Below, piece after piece: positions 36,996 to 50,100 of a stretch of DNA of 64,000 nt; position 1 is the first letter of the stretch; every line of letters begins with the position of its first letter. Both the position numbers and the translations under genes were made by a program. A model generated the notes under the pieces. That model was not told the origin of the DNA. It saw only the letters and a list, made by a program, of their open reading frames with translations, and made no database searches. Where the stretch lies: assembly GCF_043641665.1 (NCBI RefSeq), contig NC_092184.1, forward strand, positions 21,651,108 through 21,715,107. The letters run 5' to 3'. This stretch comes from Enoplosus armatus (taxonomy: Eukaryota > Chordata > Actinopteri > Centrarchiformes > Enoplosidae).

Positions 36996-37032
<37 letters not shown>
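36968..37032. repeat. (CA)n microsatellite
   Basis: Degenerate CA units from 36968, then a pure array of about 17 units at 36999-37032, opposite in sense to the GT array at 36793. Confidence 0.92.
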
Positions 37033-37034
<2 letters not shown>

Positions 37035-37450
37035 AAATAGAGAAAAAGAAAGAAAGAGGGAGTGTCAGTGGGAGGGAAAGAGAACTAGAGGTTAAGACCG
37101 ATTTCAGAAGAGGCAAAATGGGAGTCAAAAGTGACATTTGCAGCTCCACATAGACCTCTGAACTTGCTGTCAGAATCTTATTGAGAAAACAGCCCCCCAG
37201 GATACTACTATGGCAGCTTGGTACTGAATACAAAACTGCACTGAACTGCACTCTTTAGATATACAGTGACCAATGACAGGCCAAAAGATAACCAACTGGA
37301 AGTAATTGTAGCCCAATGGAGTGTTGCACAATTTGTTTTAGGATTTTCTTGTGGTAATGGTGATATGAGCTCAACATGGTATTTGGCAAACTGTGCTTAT
37401 TTAGATGTGAGGAAATTCAAAGTAGAAATTAAGTTTATTGATTAATTATT

Positions 37451-37468
37451 GGGTTAGGGTTAGGGTTA
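37451..37468 (+). repeat. Short interstitial telomere-like repeat
   Basis: Three tandem GGGTTA units, the vertebrate telomere sequence. The length is well within what arises by chance or sits inside ordinary fish repeats. Confidence 0.7.
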
Positions 37469-40400
37469 TTGGTTGGGATGAATGGTCACAGAAATTGACC
37501 CAATTTTGCTGCTCTTCAAGGTAAGAACTTTATCTGAGAGCAGTCCAGATCAATGCAGGCATTTTAGCTGGGAAGTGGTTCAATGCTAACGTTAGCTGTT
37601 AACGGTGGCTAATGGGATATCAAATATGTTGTTTTACCTTGGATTATGGCCCTCAGGATTTTCTCTATCCATTGTCTTTTGAGTTGCAGATCAATCAGGA
37701 AACGGTGAAACGATAACGATTTGTCAGATTCACTAAGTTAGCCTTTCAGCCTAGAACACAGCAGCACAACATTGTCATTTTGATAACAGGATTTGAGCTT
37801 CCCTCCCTGAGCCTGATGTCAGAGGAAAATGGCATGAGAATTTGGTGAATTGTTCTAATAGATTGCCTTAGCCGGCAGCCACGAATGGGCGGCAATGGCT
37901 GCAATGTAATCCCTAAGTCCACTAAGAGTTCTTGTTTTTGCCAGTGACAGGCTCAGATTGTTATTTTAAGAGGCGTCAAGAGGCTGACGGTGCAAATGTG
38001 AGTCAGAGTTCTTTTTCCTCTTTAGGATGCCCACGCCAGGATCTGTCCATCACCATTGACATACTGAGGTGATGCCAACTGGGGAAGCAAGGACCCTGAG
38101 CGTGACCCAGGATGACGAAAGTGGAAAAACAAAACAAAACAAAGGACGCCATTCTCAGAGAACATCAAAGCAGTAGCGTGCTCCTGTAAATTCCTCCTGT
38201 ACAACATCAGGAGCATTCGCCCCTTCCTCACTAAGGATACGGTTCAGATGCTCATGCAGGCATATGGAAACTCATAATGTAGATAATGTAATAAGTGCAC
38301 ATGTTGTAATAAAGAAATGTGATAAAAAAAAAATCAAAAAAAATCTGCCTATAGTGTAATAAATGTTGAGCAAATGATGTAAAGACATTTTGCAAGGACA
38401 GATAGACTTTTGAACTTGAAGCCACCAAACTATTCTGGAGAAATCTTTAAATTGTTTGTAAAGTTGCAATATTCCCTTACAGGAATTCATATCCATCAGG
38501 ACACTTGAAGCAAACAAGAGGGGTGAGATTTTATCTACTGTCAAGTACTTAGTAGTATTTTGTTAATTCCCTTAACTATAAAATATGATATTTCTCTTCA
38601 AGAAACACTTTACAAGACTGGTCCCATAAACACAGGTCCTCAGGATTCACTGGCGCCTGACAAGAGAAAGTCACCCTCGCATCATGACCCAGAATCGCAC
38701 CATAAGCAAAAGCTGTTTTGTCGACACCCACAACATGATTTATTGTTGCCTCGCTGCTGGTCATGGTTACATGGGGCACAGCACATTGCATTACATTACA
38801 GATCTTTTCGCTCTTATTAACTTAGTGAGGTCCACAGGGTTCCTTTTTGAAGCCACAGAGATGTAAAGCAATGCTGGCTTAAGGTTTTATTCATTTTTTT
38901 TGCCTTGAGATAAGTAGGTATATAGATTTCCCAGCTTTCTGCATCACATAAAAACATGAAGCGGACAATCTCTCACCAAGGTCCTGACCTTTTCATTGCC
39001 ACAAACCAGCTTTAGCATAGGGCCAGCTAATCACGGTCCTGTCTCTCATCTGCTTACTGTAGCACTTTTTTTCCCTCTTGGACAGGATGAAATAAATTCA
39101 GGTGTGTCAGATATGGTAGGGAGGTAGAAGATGTCACTCAGAGGAGAATGAATTACTAAGTATGTATAGCCCTCACTCTACTGAGTATATTGATGTTGCC
39201 CTCTGGACTCTTGTTTTAATCACGTTTGGCTCAGACTAGTTTCCTCTGATTCCTGCCTGATGATATAAGAGAAAAATATAGCACGTATTTAGCTCAGACT
39301 GTGGCTGTTGGTATAAAAAAAAACTCTACAGAGCTGCACTGACTTGGAGGGGGTGCAACCATTTCTTTACAACTGCCTGTGCCTTTTTTGGAGCAGGCTA
39401 AAAAAAGGGACTAAGTTCACAGAAATCAGCAAATAGGGCCAGTAGATGAGCTCCACTGCGTCTAATGACAGCATCATCTATCACTGTCATTTAAGGGCTC
39501 AGGGAGAAGAAGGCTTGAATCACTCTCAAGTTATCCCCAGATGCCAGAAACTGAGCTTACAGCACAGTGAGAGCCTTGTTCTCCACGTGTATGTGGCAAA
39601 ACTGAGACAGGAGTATGGAAAATAAATACATAGAGACAGTGGTTGTTATTACAGGAATAAAAAGCCAATAGTCTACTGACATCTTGGTGGCTCAACAGTA
39701 TAAGGCATACAGCGTATTTTGGTATTAAGAACACATTTCAAATCTATGCTTTCTGAGGAATATTACCTCTTTATTCCCTCCAGATCTGGTGTAATTTTGC
39801 CCAGTGTGTCACCTGAAAGAGTTCATAAGAAAAAATAAGAAAACAAAAGTGTTCTTGTGACGTTTGTACTGTCAATCACCAAAACAGCATAAAACCTGTA
39901 TACAAAATAGACACTCCCATTACCGTGACAGTGCTGACGAGTGGATTTTGTAAAGGAGCTCTTTTGTCCCACTCAGAGTATTCGCTTATGAATATCATTT
40001 AGACAGGAAAAAAATAATTTTTAGGTATTATGAAACCATCCACTTCTGGCAGTATTTTTACATTGTTTTGTATGGTCATTACTCAAGCCTCTGTATTACA
40101 GGCAGACAGGGAGAGGTAGAAAGAGAGAATTGACCTCTTGATAACGTGGGTGGGCATTACCACATCGAGAGGTGGTTGACAGGTACAAAAGGCTTCAGCT
40201 AACTCCAAAAAAGTCGATTGGATATTGAAAAAGCGACAACACATTATTATGTAAGTGCACATTACAAGCAAAAAACCATTTTCCCACAAGAGTGCAATAC
40301 GCCGCACAATTATACATAGCAGCTCTGAGTCTATTTCAGAGAGAAAGATAGAGGCTGAGGCAGAAAAGTTTGACTCAAGCTTACAATATTAGCATGCACG

Positions 40401-43400
40401 CAGACTTTTATTTATCTGTATATAACAATAACAGTAAGATCCCGTGCAGCATGGCAGATCCCATCATCACTCCTCTCCAAGCATTCATGTCGATTTACAG
40501 TCAACACGACCTGATGAGTGAAGCGCTCCCATGTGTCAGCAAACAATTTTATTGAAGAACAAATACCATGCTGGTGTCACCATATCAGTCACGTGTAAGT
40601 GTAGTATACATTCATAATAGAAAGACCATTCAGTCGTAAAAGAATACATTCAGGAATGAGGTGACGAAGGTACCATTTATCTGAAAATGTGCCTGCTCAC
40701 AGCTATTCTGCTGTCTGATATGATGAGCTGCAGGGGTATCGTGCAAAGCTAGATATGATAAATAAAGATTAATAATGAGTGCAAATTGAACATCTCCCCT
40801 TTTCCAGAGAGAAGAGGAGGCAGCATCTGTCCTGCAATTAAGTCAACTCATAATGTACTCCAGTAGCTGTCATGTTAGAATTTTATTGACTATTGTGGAG
40901 GTGGAAGGCCTGAACATCAGATGCACTATTACAGCGGACTCTCTACTCTTACATGTATGTCTGGTTTCACAACTCTGTCTCTTTACTGCATAGAGGAATG
41001 CTTCATGTATTGAGTTATTTTTGGTAAATATGAGGTTGCCCTTGCCCCAGTATTACATTGTGACCACATTATTAAGAACTGACAAGAAACAATAGAAACT
41101 TTAATAATAAATCGGTATATTCAGACAGTGGCAATCAAATCTCATGTGCACTATTTCCTTAGTAATCGTAGTAAGTCAAAGGTTTTCCACACTCCTTACA
41201 AGTCTTTCATTCATTCATTTCTTCGGGAGCTATTGTGACTGACTAGCGCTAACCCAACCAGCTAGTAAATTAGTGGTTAACTTGCCAGTATCGAATTCAC
41301 AATCGACACAAAATTACAGGTTTACTGGGCGCAGTTGCGGATTGCTAACAAGTGTCTTTTGATACTCTGAACATGTTAGCAAATTATTACAACCACTAAC
41401 TGTGTAAAATACCAACAAAATACCTGAAAACTGTGATAGATAATCACGAGGGGTGGGGGTAGGGTGGTGATTCCTCATTGAGAATGTTACTTCAGTTTCC
41501 TGTAGGTATGAAGGTGGAGACAGGAGGTCCTGATGACGCAGATTAGATGAGTTTTTGAGTATGAAACTCATTGAATAAATAATATCTTAAATGCTTTTTT
41601 TGATCCTGAACTTAAGCTTTAATTGTTGATTATCTAGGCATGACTACTTACTGTTACAGAAATATACTCAAGATTTGAGTCAAGTTTTCAGGAGCTTTAA
41701 CAATAAAGGCCTTATTCTGCTTTGGAGTCTGTTCATGCCAAGAGCTAGATTTGTGTTTCTTTGTCTTTAGCCCTGTTCAGCATTGGAAGGGACATGAACC
41801 CTATGCCCAGAGACAAACACACATAAACCTGCCTGTACATCCGCACCACTGGTTCAGCATTCAGGTCGTGCAGCACGTGTGACATCCTTTGCCATCTCCA
41901 GTGACACAAAATAAAATAAAATACTGGGTCGTGTGTTATAGAGGAACAGTACACACTGCCAGTCCTCCAGGACAAGCAGACAGATGTACCAACAGACTGA
42001 CAGACATAGTGGTGCCAGGATAAAACTCCACCCGCTTTGGCACAACAGAAGGAGGACAGGATTGTCAAGTCACACTCCATGTGTAGAGCGGGATAACCGT
42101 TTTATATGGCTTTGCGATACAAACAACCTGGAGATCTGCACTTGGAGCCAGAACAAATCAGTACATCCAAACACACACAAAACATGCACTATGTGATTTT
42201 TATTCTGTTCTGCCTCTGCAGGTCATTCAGAAAGGGGCTACTTCTGTTGTTATAGGAAAACAGCTCCTGGTCTATTTTCTCACCTCCAACCCATATTCGA
42301 CAATGGCTGGGGCTCAGACTGTATCATCTATCTGTATCACTGCCATCGGGAGGACTGTTGCATAGTTGTTGCAGAAATCATTTCCTATCCCATGTTTCTA
42401 CCAGAGCTGTAGACTTAACACTTGGACCTGAATCAGACTAAGGTAAGATTTGACTTAGATTGTAGCGCAGTGATCAATCCAGAACACGTCATAGACCAGA
42501 CAGCCGTCTAACACACAGTGTGTATACTTGTGTATATCCTATGAGACCGTGCATCCATAGCCTACCACGCTATGATACTAGCCATGCTTAACCAATGTGG
42601 GCTCTGCTTTTAATATCTGCCACCTTTTGGTTTGCAATGGGCCACAAGGTTTGTATGAAGACAATAAATATGCATTAAAGGGACATAATAACACTATTAA
42701 AACAGCTTTGAGAGGAAAATGCTGAAATCCATTTTGATCTGGTGCCGTGACATTGTAGTGACCTTTTTGCTTGCAGTTTTCTTTGGAAGTGACGTGATTC
42801 GCTCTAACAGACTTGCGGCTCAGCTTGGACTCGGAACTGGTCCTGTTTCCTCCAGTGTTTACTCCACAGCGACATGACCTTCATAAAACCCGATAATAAA
42901 ACCATCATTTAAACCCAAATTTACATCTTGGCAGCCCATTCACACTGAAAGCATAATGTTGTGTCATTTTTAATGAGTTCACAACAGAAACAAATACTGA
43001 GCTATCTTTATAACGTTCCTTTGGCTGCCTGTGAGGAAACAATGACGGCGGGTTAGCCTTTAAATCAGCTGAGTAGGCTGACCTTTTGGGCTGTGCAACA
43101 GATATGTGGAACCACTTAGCATAAAGTGTTGTGAATTAGTCTGTTTCTATTTTTTATTGGGGGTTTTTTCAGTCTGTTGCTATTTTTGACCGTTGCCTCT
43201 TCAGTTACAGAAGACTGTGCATTACACACTGCTTTTTTTTTCAGCCCAAAGCCTCTCTGTAGGGAGGAATGGATGGAAATCATACTGAAAATCCAACGTC
43301 ACATGGAGGCAGCACCCACATGAGAGTCAGGAAAAGGGGCTTTATGAAGGAAAAAGCAGAACTAGCAAAACTCACACTTGAGAAAAGCGGCTTATCGGTT

Positions 43401-44282
43401 TTTTTTTTTTAACTCCCTCACTCTTCTTATTTCATACTCATTCTCCCGGTTCCCATGGTACTGTTGTGTTTGCATGAGCACCTGACTCACGGCAGTTCTC
43501 TGGGCTGTGGGGGAGTCAGTGAGCCAAGCCAGATGCCCTCTCTCTAGGTAGCTGGCTACATACAGTACTGTACCTCTTCTGCCTCTTCCCACACAAACTG
43601 TCCGCTGGGCTCCTCACACAGACACACCGTAGAGTCACATTGTGTGTCTTCATTTTTTTTTTTAACAATGCTGAGAAATAAGGAGGCCTCAGGTGTCTCC
43701 ACTAGATCGCTGTGTACCTGACATCAACAGGTCAACGACTCCAGATAGAAAGAAAACAAAATAAAGTGTTCCACCTCGTGATCCAACTCACCTGCATAAG
43801 AGATGTGTTTTTATTTTCACTTTTAATGCATTTTCATGTTTCAACCTCTTATAAAAATGAATTAAATACAAGTGTGTTTTAGATACACTATCGCCACGTT
43901 GATGCGCAGAGTCTGCAGCAGCATCATGTGATATCTCAGAGGGTCATGACTTCCGAGTAGAAAACAACTGCTTTGAAATAAGATGTTGCACTGGCAGGCT
44001 GAGAGCTCTGAGCTGAGAGCAGATGGCGTAATGAGATCTACTGTAATAATGATCACACGGTCAGAGCTTCTGCCTGCATGAGACTGCACTTACGCAGCAG
44101 CACAGCAATCATCATGGACCATGTATTTTTCAATGAAATTGCCGCATTGTAAAATTACAACCACTGCATTCAGGGTCAGAGTTTACCGGGGTTCTGCCTG
44201 AAAGTTCAAAGCTATGCATTTCAAATGAATCTTATTGTTTAGTGCAGCCATGGGCTCATTTGGTACACCATGACATGCATAA

Positions 44283-44345
44283 ATGGGCTTGTAGGGCTCA
44301 GTTGGTGCACCCCGGTGTGATCACTTCCAGGGTTGAGAGTTTAAT
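44283..44345 (+). repeat. Possible tRNA-like SINE head (weak)
   Basis: The segment gtagggctcagttggtgcac resembles an RNA polymerase III box A. About 35 bases later ggttgagagtttaattc is a degenerate box B. The cloverleaf is not complete, so a decayed tRNA-derived repeat is more likely than a functional tRNA. Confidence 0.3.
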
Positions 44346-45370
44346 TCACACAGGAGCTGCCCAGGCTAAAAATATATGCACTCACTGTGCCGTAAGATGC
44401 TTTGGCTAACAGCACTGTACGTAACATGTTCGTTCTGTAGCATACTGAAGCACACTCAGGACTTGGGGGGGTTCAAAGGTGTGCTTACAATACAATAGAT
44501 TCTCCTGAAAAGTCTGACCTGATTTTTAGTTGTCATATAAACAGCCCGCAGATTCACACAAATCCTGTTCAATTATGTAACTCCCTGTTGTGTAAGGGAA
44601 GTGAACGCAGCCCATCAAGCGTGACATGATGGAGCTCTTTCTTTAACACTTCCCCTGTGTTGTTGGGAAAACAAACACATATCAACTGTCTATCTAGAAA
44701 ATCTATCTGAAAACTAAAATTACATACTTTGAAGAGACAATACAGGTAAGATGTTGTAGGTGTGTGTACATCTAAGTAGAAACATATGGAACAATGTGGA
44801 ACTTGTGCTTGTGTACCTTTTTAAACTGAATGCATGAGGAGGGGGCTGACAAAGGATGGTCTTACATTGTGAGACGGTACCCCCTCCACGCATAATGGAT
44901 GGCTCTTAGAGCTGAAATGATGAGCTTTAAATGGGCTGAAAAGGATGTTTTGTTTTCTGTCAGACTGGATTTCAGTGGCAAGAAAATCAGTTAACACCAA
45001 CAATTGACAATTCTGGTGAACTGAATATGAGGGTAGGCGTATGATTGTGGTCTCCTCTCTGCTGCAAACAGGATTGCCCTCCGTATCAGCAATATGCAGG
45101 CAAAACACACAGATTCAGGCAGTACAGAACACACAGCTGAGCTAATGTACAATAGCAGACTTAGTGCAGTATACCAGCAGACGCCGGCACAGTACATCTT
45201 ACTTACAGTACAAAGGTACCTTTCTTACAGCCTGACCTTGAGGAGAAGGTCTACATCACTATTCAAAGGACACAACACTGAACTCAAGTGTGCATCACTT
45301 GAGAATTTACCTTGATAAAAGAGCACACCACAACATCGGGAACGTGGCACATTAAGTAAGCTGTCACTAT

Positions 45371-45450
45371 TTCTATTATTATTATTATTATAAGTAGTAA
45401 TAGTAGTAATAGTAGTAGTTGTTGTAGTTGTTGTAGTAGTGGTGGTATTA
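45371..45450. repeat. Compound trinucleotide repeat (ATT/AGT/TTG)
   Basis: ATT units followed by AGTA-type units and then TTG/GTA units, about 80 bp of imperfect trinucleotides. Confidence 0.85.
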
Positions 45451-46029
45451 CAGCATTTACTGTACATCCCTGTGATTGAAAGCACAACAAATGTCTACTG
45501 TCATTCTGATCTCAGTTAATGAACTGGACCCTGTCACAGTTGATATACCAGCATATGAATAAGCCTAGCTTATAAACGCCAAGGGCACAACTCCATTCAT
45601 GTCAACACTAATAGAGGGCCGTGTGTACAGAGAGTAGAAACCACCATTAACATCTGTCGCTAGCAGCAAATGTGTGTTAGTCAGTCTCAATCATTGGCAT
45701 CGTGCAATTTTCTGGTCTTCCAGATGTTCATACTGTACATGTGTTCCCGAACACACGTGCTAGTGCTAGTTTTGCTGTTACCATTACCCCAGGCACTTCA
45801 AGATGGGCTGCTGCATGACTGCACCATGTGCAGTGCAGTAGTGAACCTAATGTATAATATGCATGCAATAGAGGTTCTCTGCCATCTAGTGGTGAGCAGT
45901 GATATTAAAATGTATGCCAAGCAACAACTCAATGCAGGTTCACTCAGGTCAACTAATTCAAGTGTCGTGATTTCCATACGGTAGATACACGAGCCCGTTC
46001 AAAACTTCACATGAACATAATGATGAACA

Positions 46030-47023
46030 AATGAGAATCTTAATTAAAAATTTATTTCATTCTGTACAATAAAAAATATCCAGTGGTACCATTTACCAAA
46101 AAAAAAAAAAAAGATTAAATAAATTAAAAACTCAAATGAGCAAAATACAAGTAGTATTTCCAGTCCAAGAAACCTAAAAGTAAAAGTGAAATTAATCCAG
46201 CTAACTGTAAATCACGTTTGGAATCAATTCATTTTCCTTTTTCATATAAAATAAAATAGATTCTAACACACCTCTTTACCATAAAACTGATTTTTAGTTC
46301 AGAAGAAAGAATATTTAGACATGATGAAACTGAAAATAAATCTCAAACCATGGTGAGTGTATACAGAAAGAAATAATCCGGGCTGATTCATTTCACCAGT
46401 TTTCACTAATATTCTCAATAATATGCATGATCTCTGGACAAAAAAAATCCCCCCCATAAAAACAAAAACAAAAAACATTTGAGCAGTAGATCTGAAATGC
46501 TTGATTCCTACAATGTGACAGTAATAAGCTATAACGTGCCCCTAAAAGCAACATCAAAGCATTGGAATGATCCTAAATCTGACATAATCTGATGTAATTT
46601 GTTTGCTGGAACTCAAACAAACAAACAAACAACTGGGTCACCACATGAATAGTCGGCGTCCTGTGCACTAACTTTGAAATGTTGTGATTCAAAACCCATA
46701 AAAGTTACAAACCTTTAAGCATTACGCAAAATGTTGAGCCATGTTACCCGAGGTTGTTGTACTTGACAGAAGAAAGGCTGTTTAAAAAGCAGTTCAATCA
46801 CTTTTCATGTCTTTCAGTTCTACAGAATATAAGGTGCCAGGGAGATACACATTCTTCAGAGCTCAATCTGCGACACCCATGTCACCAAATGATGACCTAA
46901 TGCACCACCCACTGCGGAAGGCACATTAACATCTGATTTGGATTGGATGACCCGCACCAAATTCAAATAAGGTTTGGCGTACAATCATTTTTTGGATTCA
47001 ATCGGACTGGAAAAGTGTGTGTA
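46030..47023 (-). other. st3gal4: st3gal4 3' UTR (extent inferred)
   Basis: About 1 kb, strongly AT-rich, between the TGA at 47024 and a candidate poly(A) signal at 46051-46056. No coding frame is seen. Runs of T on the transcript strand (opposite aaaaaaaa tracts at 46098-46112 and 46440-46447) are typical of a UTR. Confidence 0.5.
46051..46056 (-). promoter_or_regulatory. st3gal4: Candidate poly(A) signal of st3gal4
   Basis: TTTATT on the plus strand gives AATAAA on the transcript strand, about 970 nt past the stop codon. Other A/T-rich hexamers are nearby, so the exact cleavage site is open. Confidence 0.4.
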
Positions 47024-47113
47024 TCATAAATGTGGGTGCAGGTACAAAATGGCTCCTGAATCCTCCAGTTTTTTTAAGGCTTCACCTTCATGATTGAGGT
47101 CGTGGTAGGAATT
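47024..47113 (-). CDS. st3gal4: st3gal4 coding exon 10 (residues 312-340)
   Basis: It starts after an acceptor reading ctcttgttgcag and encodes N-S-Y-H-D-L-N-H-E, the VS motif with the catalytic His (H315) and Glu five residues on (E320). The C-terminus L-Y-L-H-P-H-L is followed by TGA. The intron before it is only 96 bp and phase 0, so an unspliced reading stays open, which explains the continuous frame across it. Confidence 0.92.
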   Translation of the reverse strand, partial: NSYHDLNHEGEALKKLEDSGAILYLHPHL

Positions 47114-50100
47114 CTGCAACAAGAGAGAGAGAGAAAGAGGAGCATCAGCATTCAGAAAATGAAACTGAATGAAACACAGACTATTTTTGAAGCACTGCAG
47201 ATGACCCACCTTCATAGATTTCATGGTGTCATATCCATAGTAATGGATAGGGTGCCTTTGGCTCTTTGAGTTGGGGTATCCAAAACCAGCAATGTGGACC
47301 ACATCACAGTAGTTGAGAGCAACAAAAACAGCGAGGATACCCGTGGTAGGATGCACTGGCTTCTGTGACAAACGAAACTTAATGACAGCTCACTGCAATA
47401 ATTCTGTGTCTCCTGACAAACTTTTTCAAGCTCTTAAGTGTAGGATTTGAAAACTTCTGACATATGCGACTTGTAGTGGTAGCAACCTGGCAGAAAGCCA
47501 ATACCCCCAAAAAATGGGCTGAAAGTCACACAAAAACTGCACCAAATTTCACTGGGATTTTGTTGTTTGTTTTTCATACAATGCCATCAGAATCACATAA
47601 CAATTCTACTTAAACATATTGAAAACCACAGACAGATTAAGCAGCTCTTGCACACAAATGTTTGTCACGGAGTATGGAGTGGTGCTAAATAAAATGGGTG
47701 CTAAATTATACATGCACTCAACATGACCTTTGCTAGACAAATAAAAGAGGTTATGAAATGAGCATTTATGTAAAAAAGCAATATGCTGTGAAGCTGAAGT
47801 CAAGTGTTTTACACCCTTCGAGCAGGCAGGAATACTACGATGTGACTGCAGTCCCACATTTAACCACTAGATGGTAACAGAGACTGCTGCCCTTGACCTT
47901 TACTTGCAGTTCATCAACACAAGCCGTTTCCTTCTGCAGAGCACCACCCAACGACCTCAGCATTAACTGCTGTGAACCTCTAGCAAAACTTCCAACACAC
48001 TGGCAATTTTTTGATGGCATCTTGTTCCCACAGAGGCTGAATGCACCTTTTGTAAGTCGCTTTAAAAAAAAAAGGATGAATGTTGAGTGTGAGCTTCTGG
48101 CAAAACAAAACAACCTCAAAATTTGTAAGAGCGGGAACAAACTTGCCAGCTATTAAATCATTCAAATTCTTTCGCAAACAAAGATACTCCCACATATTTT
48201 ATTTTCACTTCCTGAACCCTCACCCATCTGCAGATACTGAGGTGTCCACGTTATCTAAATGTAATGCCTTGCAGCTTTTAACAAGGTACATATTTTACTG
48301 CTTTAATGCTGTCACTGCTGATTTATTCAACACAGTGGTATCTTCTCCTACACAGCACAACCTGTACCCGAAAGGTCTAGGTTTCTGGACATCAGATTAT
48401 ACTGCACATTGACAAGTCTCACCCTGCAGACCGCATGCTTTCCAGGAGTAGGAGCTTACTAACGCCCTTAGAACGGCCTCTTCTGAAGAAAAGCACTGTT
48501 GATGCCACTAACTAGTAACAACTTCAGGCTAATTTCCCACTTGATGTTTTTGAGCAAAATACTTGAGGAATTGGTTTATCTTCAGCAAAAAATGTATTCA
48601 AATTCTGGTCTTGAGAATGTAAGAGGACACTTGGCACTGAGGCCAAGCACAAGTGCTCACTGACACAGTTTTGTTCAAAGTTGACATCAAAAATATCAGA
48701 ACAGAAGTAGAAAACTTCTGGTTCTTTTTTACCATAGTGCTGCATTTGATACAGTCACCCTGTCCTTACTGAATGGTTCAAAACACGAGTCTAAGGCTGC
48801 ATTCACACCAAATCCAGCGTTGTGGCGATCAGCGCATGGCTGTGCGGCGGTTGGGTTGCCCCTTGCGGTCACCACCGCCGCAGCCTACACTGACTACCCA
48901 CATTCAAAATGAATGGGAGGACTGGTGTTTTTGCCGGATTTGGTCTAAATGAAAGACACTAGATTGTGAAAAACTTTTTGTTTGCACTCATTTTATTTAA
49001 AATCTGAAGATGAGCCCCTTGAGATGTGAGATCTCATTTTCATGGACATTAACAGACAATGACACAACTGGCTAGTGTTGTATTTCCCCACCACACTAGT
49101 GCCAGACACAAAAAAACACAGCCAAAAACCCAACCCCACTAAATGTCTATTACAAGAATAATCTGCACAAATCTGCTTGATGGGACGTCCCCGTGGCTGA
49201 TGGGTTTAAGGCACAAACCATGAACGGCAACATCTCTGGTTCAAATACGGCCAGGGATTCCCCTCATTTCATCTCTCTACTGTCAATGATCTGATAAAAG
49301 GAAGAAAATGCCATCTTGTCATCTTGATTACTTGAATGCACTTTTTACAGGCCTTCATACAATTTATCCTACATATTCAATTCACAACGTTACAAAATAA
49401 ATGCACCAGTGAAGACTTGTGGGTGTGTCATGGTGAATTAAATGTTATGGAAACAATAAACATGCCAATATCCATTAGGAGGGTTGAATATTTAGCTTTG
49501 GCACGGTCAATGTTAGCTGGTATTTCTGATGCACAACTTCATATGTATTATCTTCCAAATGGATTTATTAGAATAAGAGATAAAAGAAGGAAGGTAAAAG
49601 ACTCAACTACAAACTCCACCCCTGGTGACATTACTGTCCACCTTCTGGCTAAATCAAAGTCTAAAAGAGATTGTATACAAATCCCAGAGCATCCTGGTAC
49701 CCCACTTTGATTCCCGCTGGGGACCTTGGATGCGTGTCTTCCAATGTCCTCACACAAAAGAAATCTTTGTCCTACAAATAGTGCCAAAACACATTTTTCT
49801 GCAATGTTCTTGCTTGTCACTTGTGATCTGCCTTTGATGAAAACAGAAAAAAAATAAAAAGGGACATTATCAGACCCCACTGACATCATTTAAGACATAA
49901 AACTAATGTGAGATTTAATGAGTTGAGACATATTTGCTGTGTTGTCCCTGGCGGGCTCTTATTGTGCACAGAGATTTCCCTGTGTTGTTTGCCATTTCCC
50001 ATAGGACTCTGTCAATGATTATCCATGTTCACAGAGGCAAGAAGAAGAATCACTTCCACATGACCGCGAGATAGAAGAAACTTTCTCTTTCCATCGCTCT

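Larger units (their letters stand above)
37033..46029. other. Intergenic, no gene seen
   Basis: Nine kilobases between simple repeats and the st3gal4 3' end. Contents I can name are a three-unit telomere-like repeat at 37451, a weak tRNA-like segment at 44283 and trinucleotide repeats at 45371. The longest open frames (about 100-110 codons) show no protein family signature. Confidence 0.5.

Noticed and set aside
37451..37468. Telomere repeats as a sign of chromosome fusion
   Set aside because: Only three units, with no flanking subtelomeric sequence.
44283..44345. Functional tRNA gene
   Set aside because: Box B is degenerate and no complete cloverleaf can be drawn.
49336..49710. 124-codon plus-strand frame in st3gal4 intron 8
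   Set aside because: No recognisable domain, AT-rich composition, and it lies next to a SINE; chance frame is more likely.
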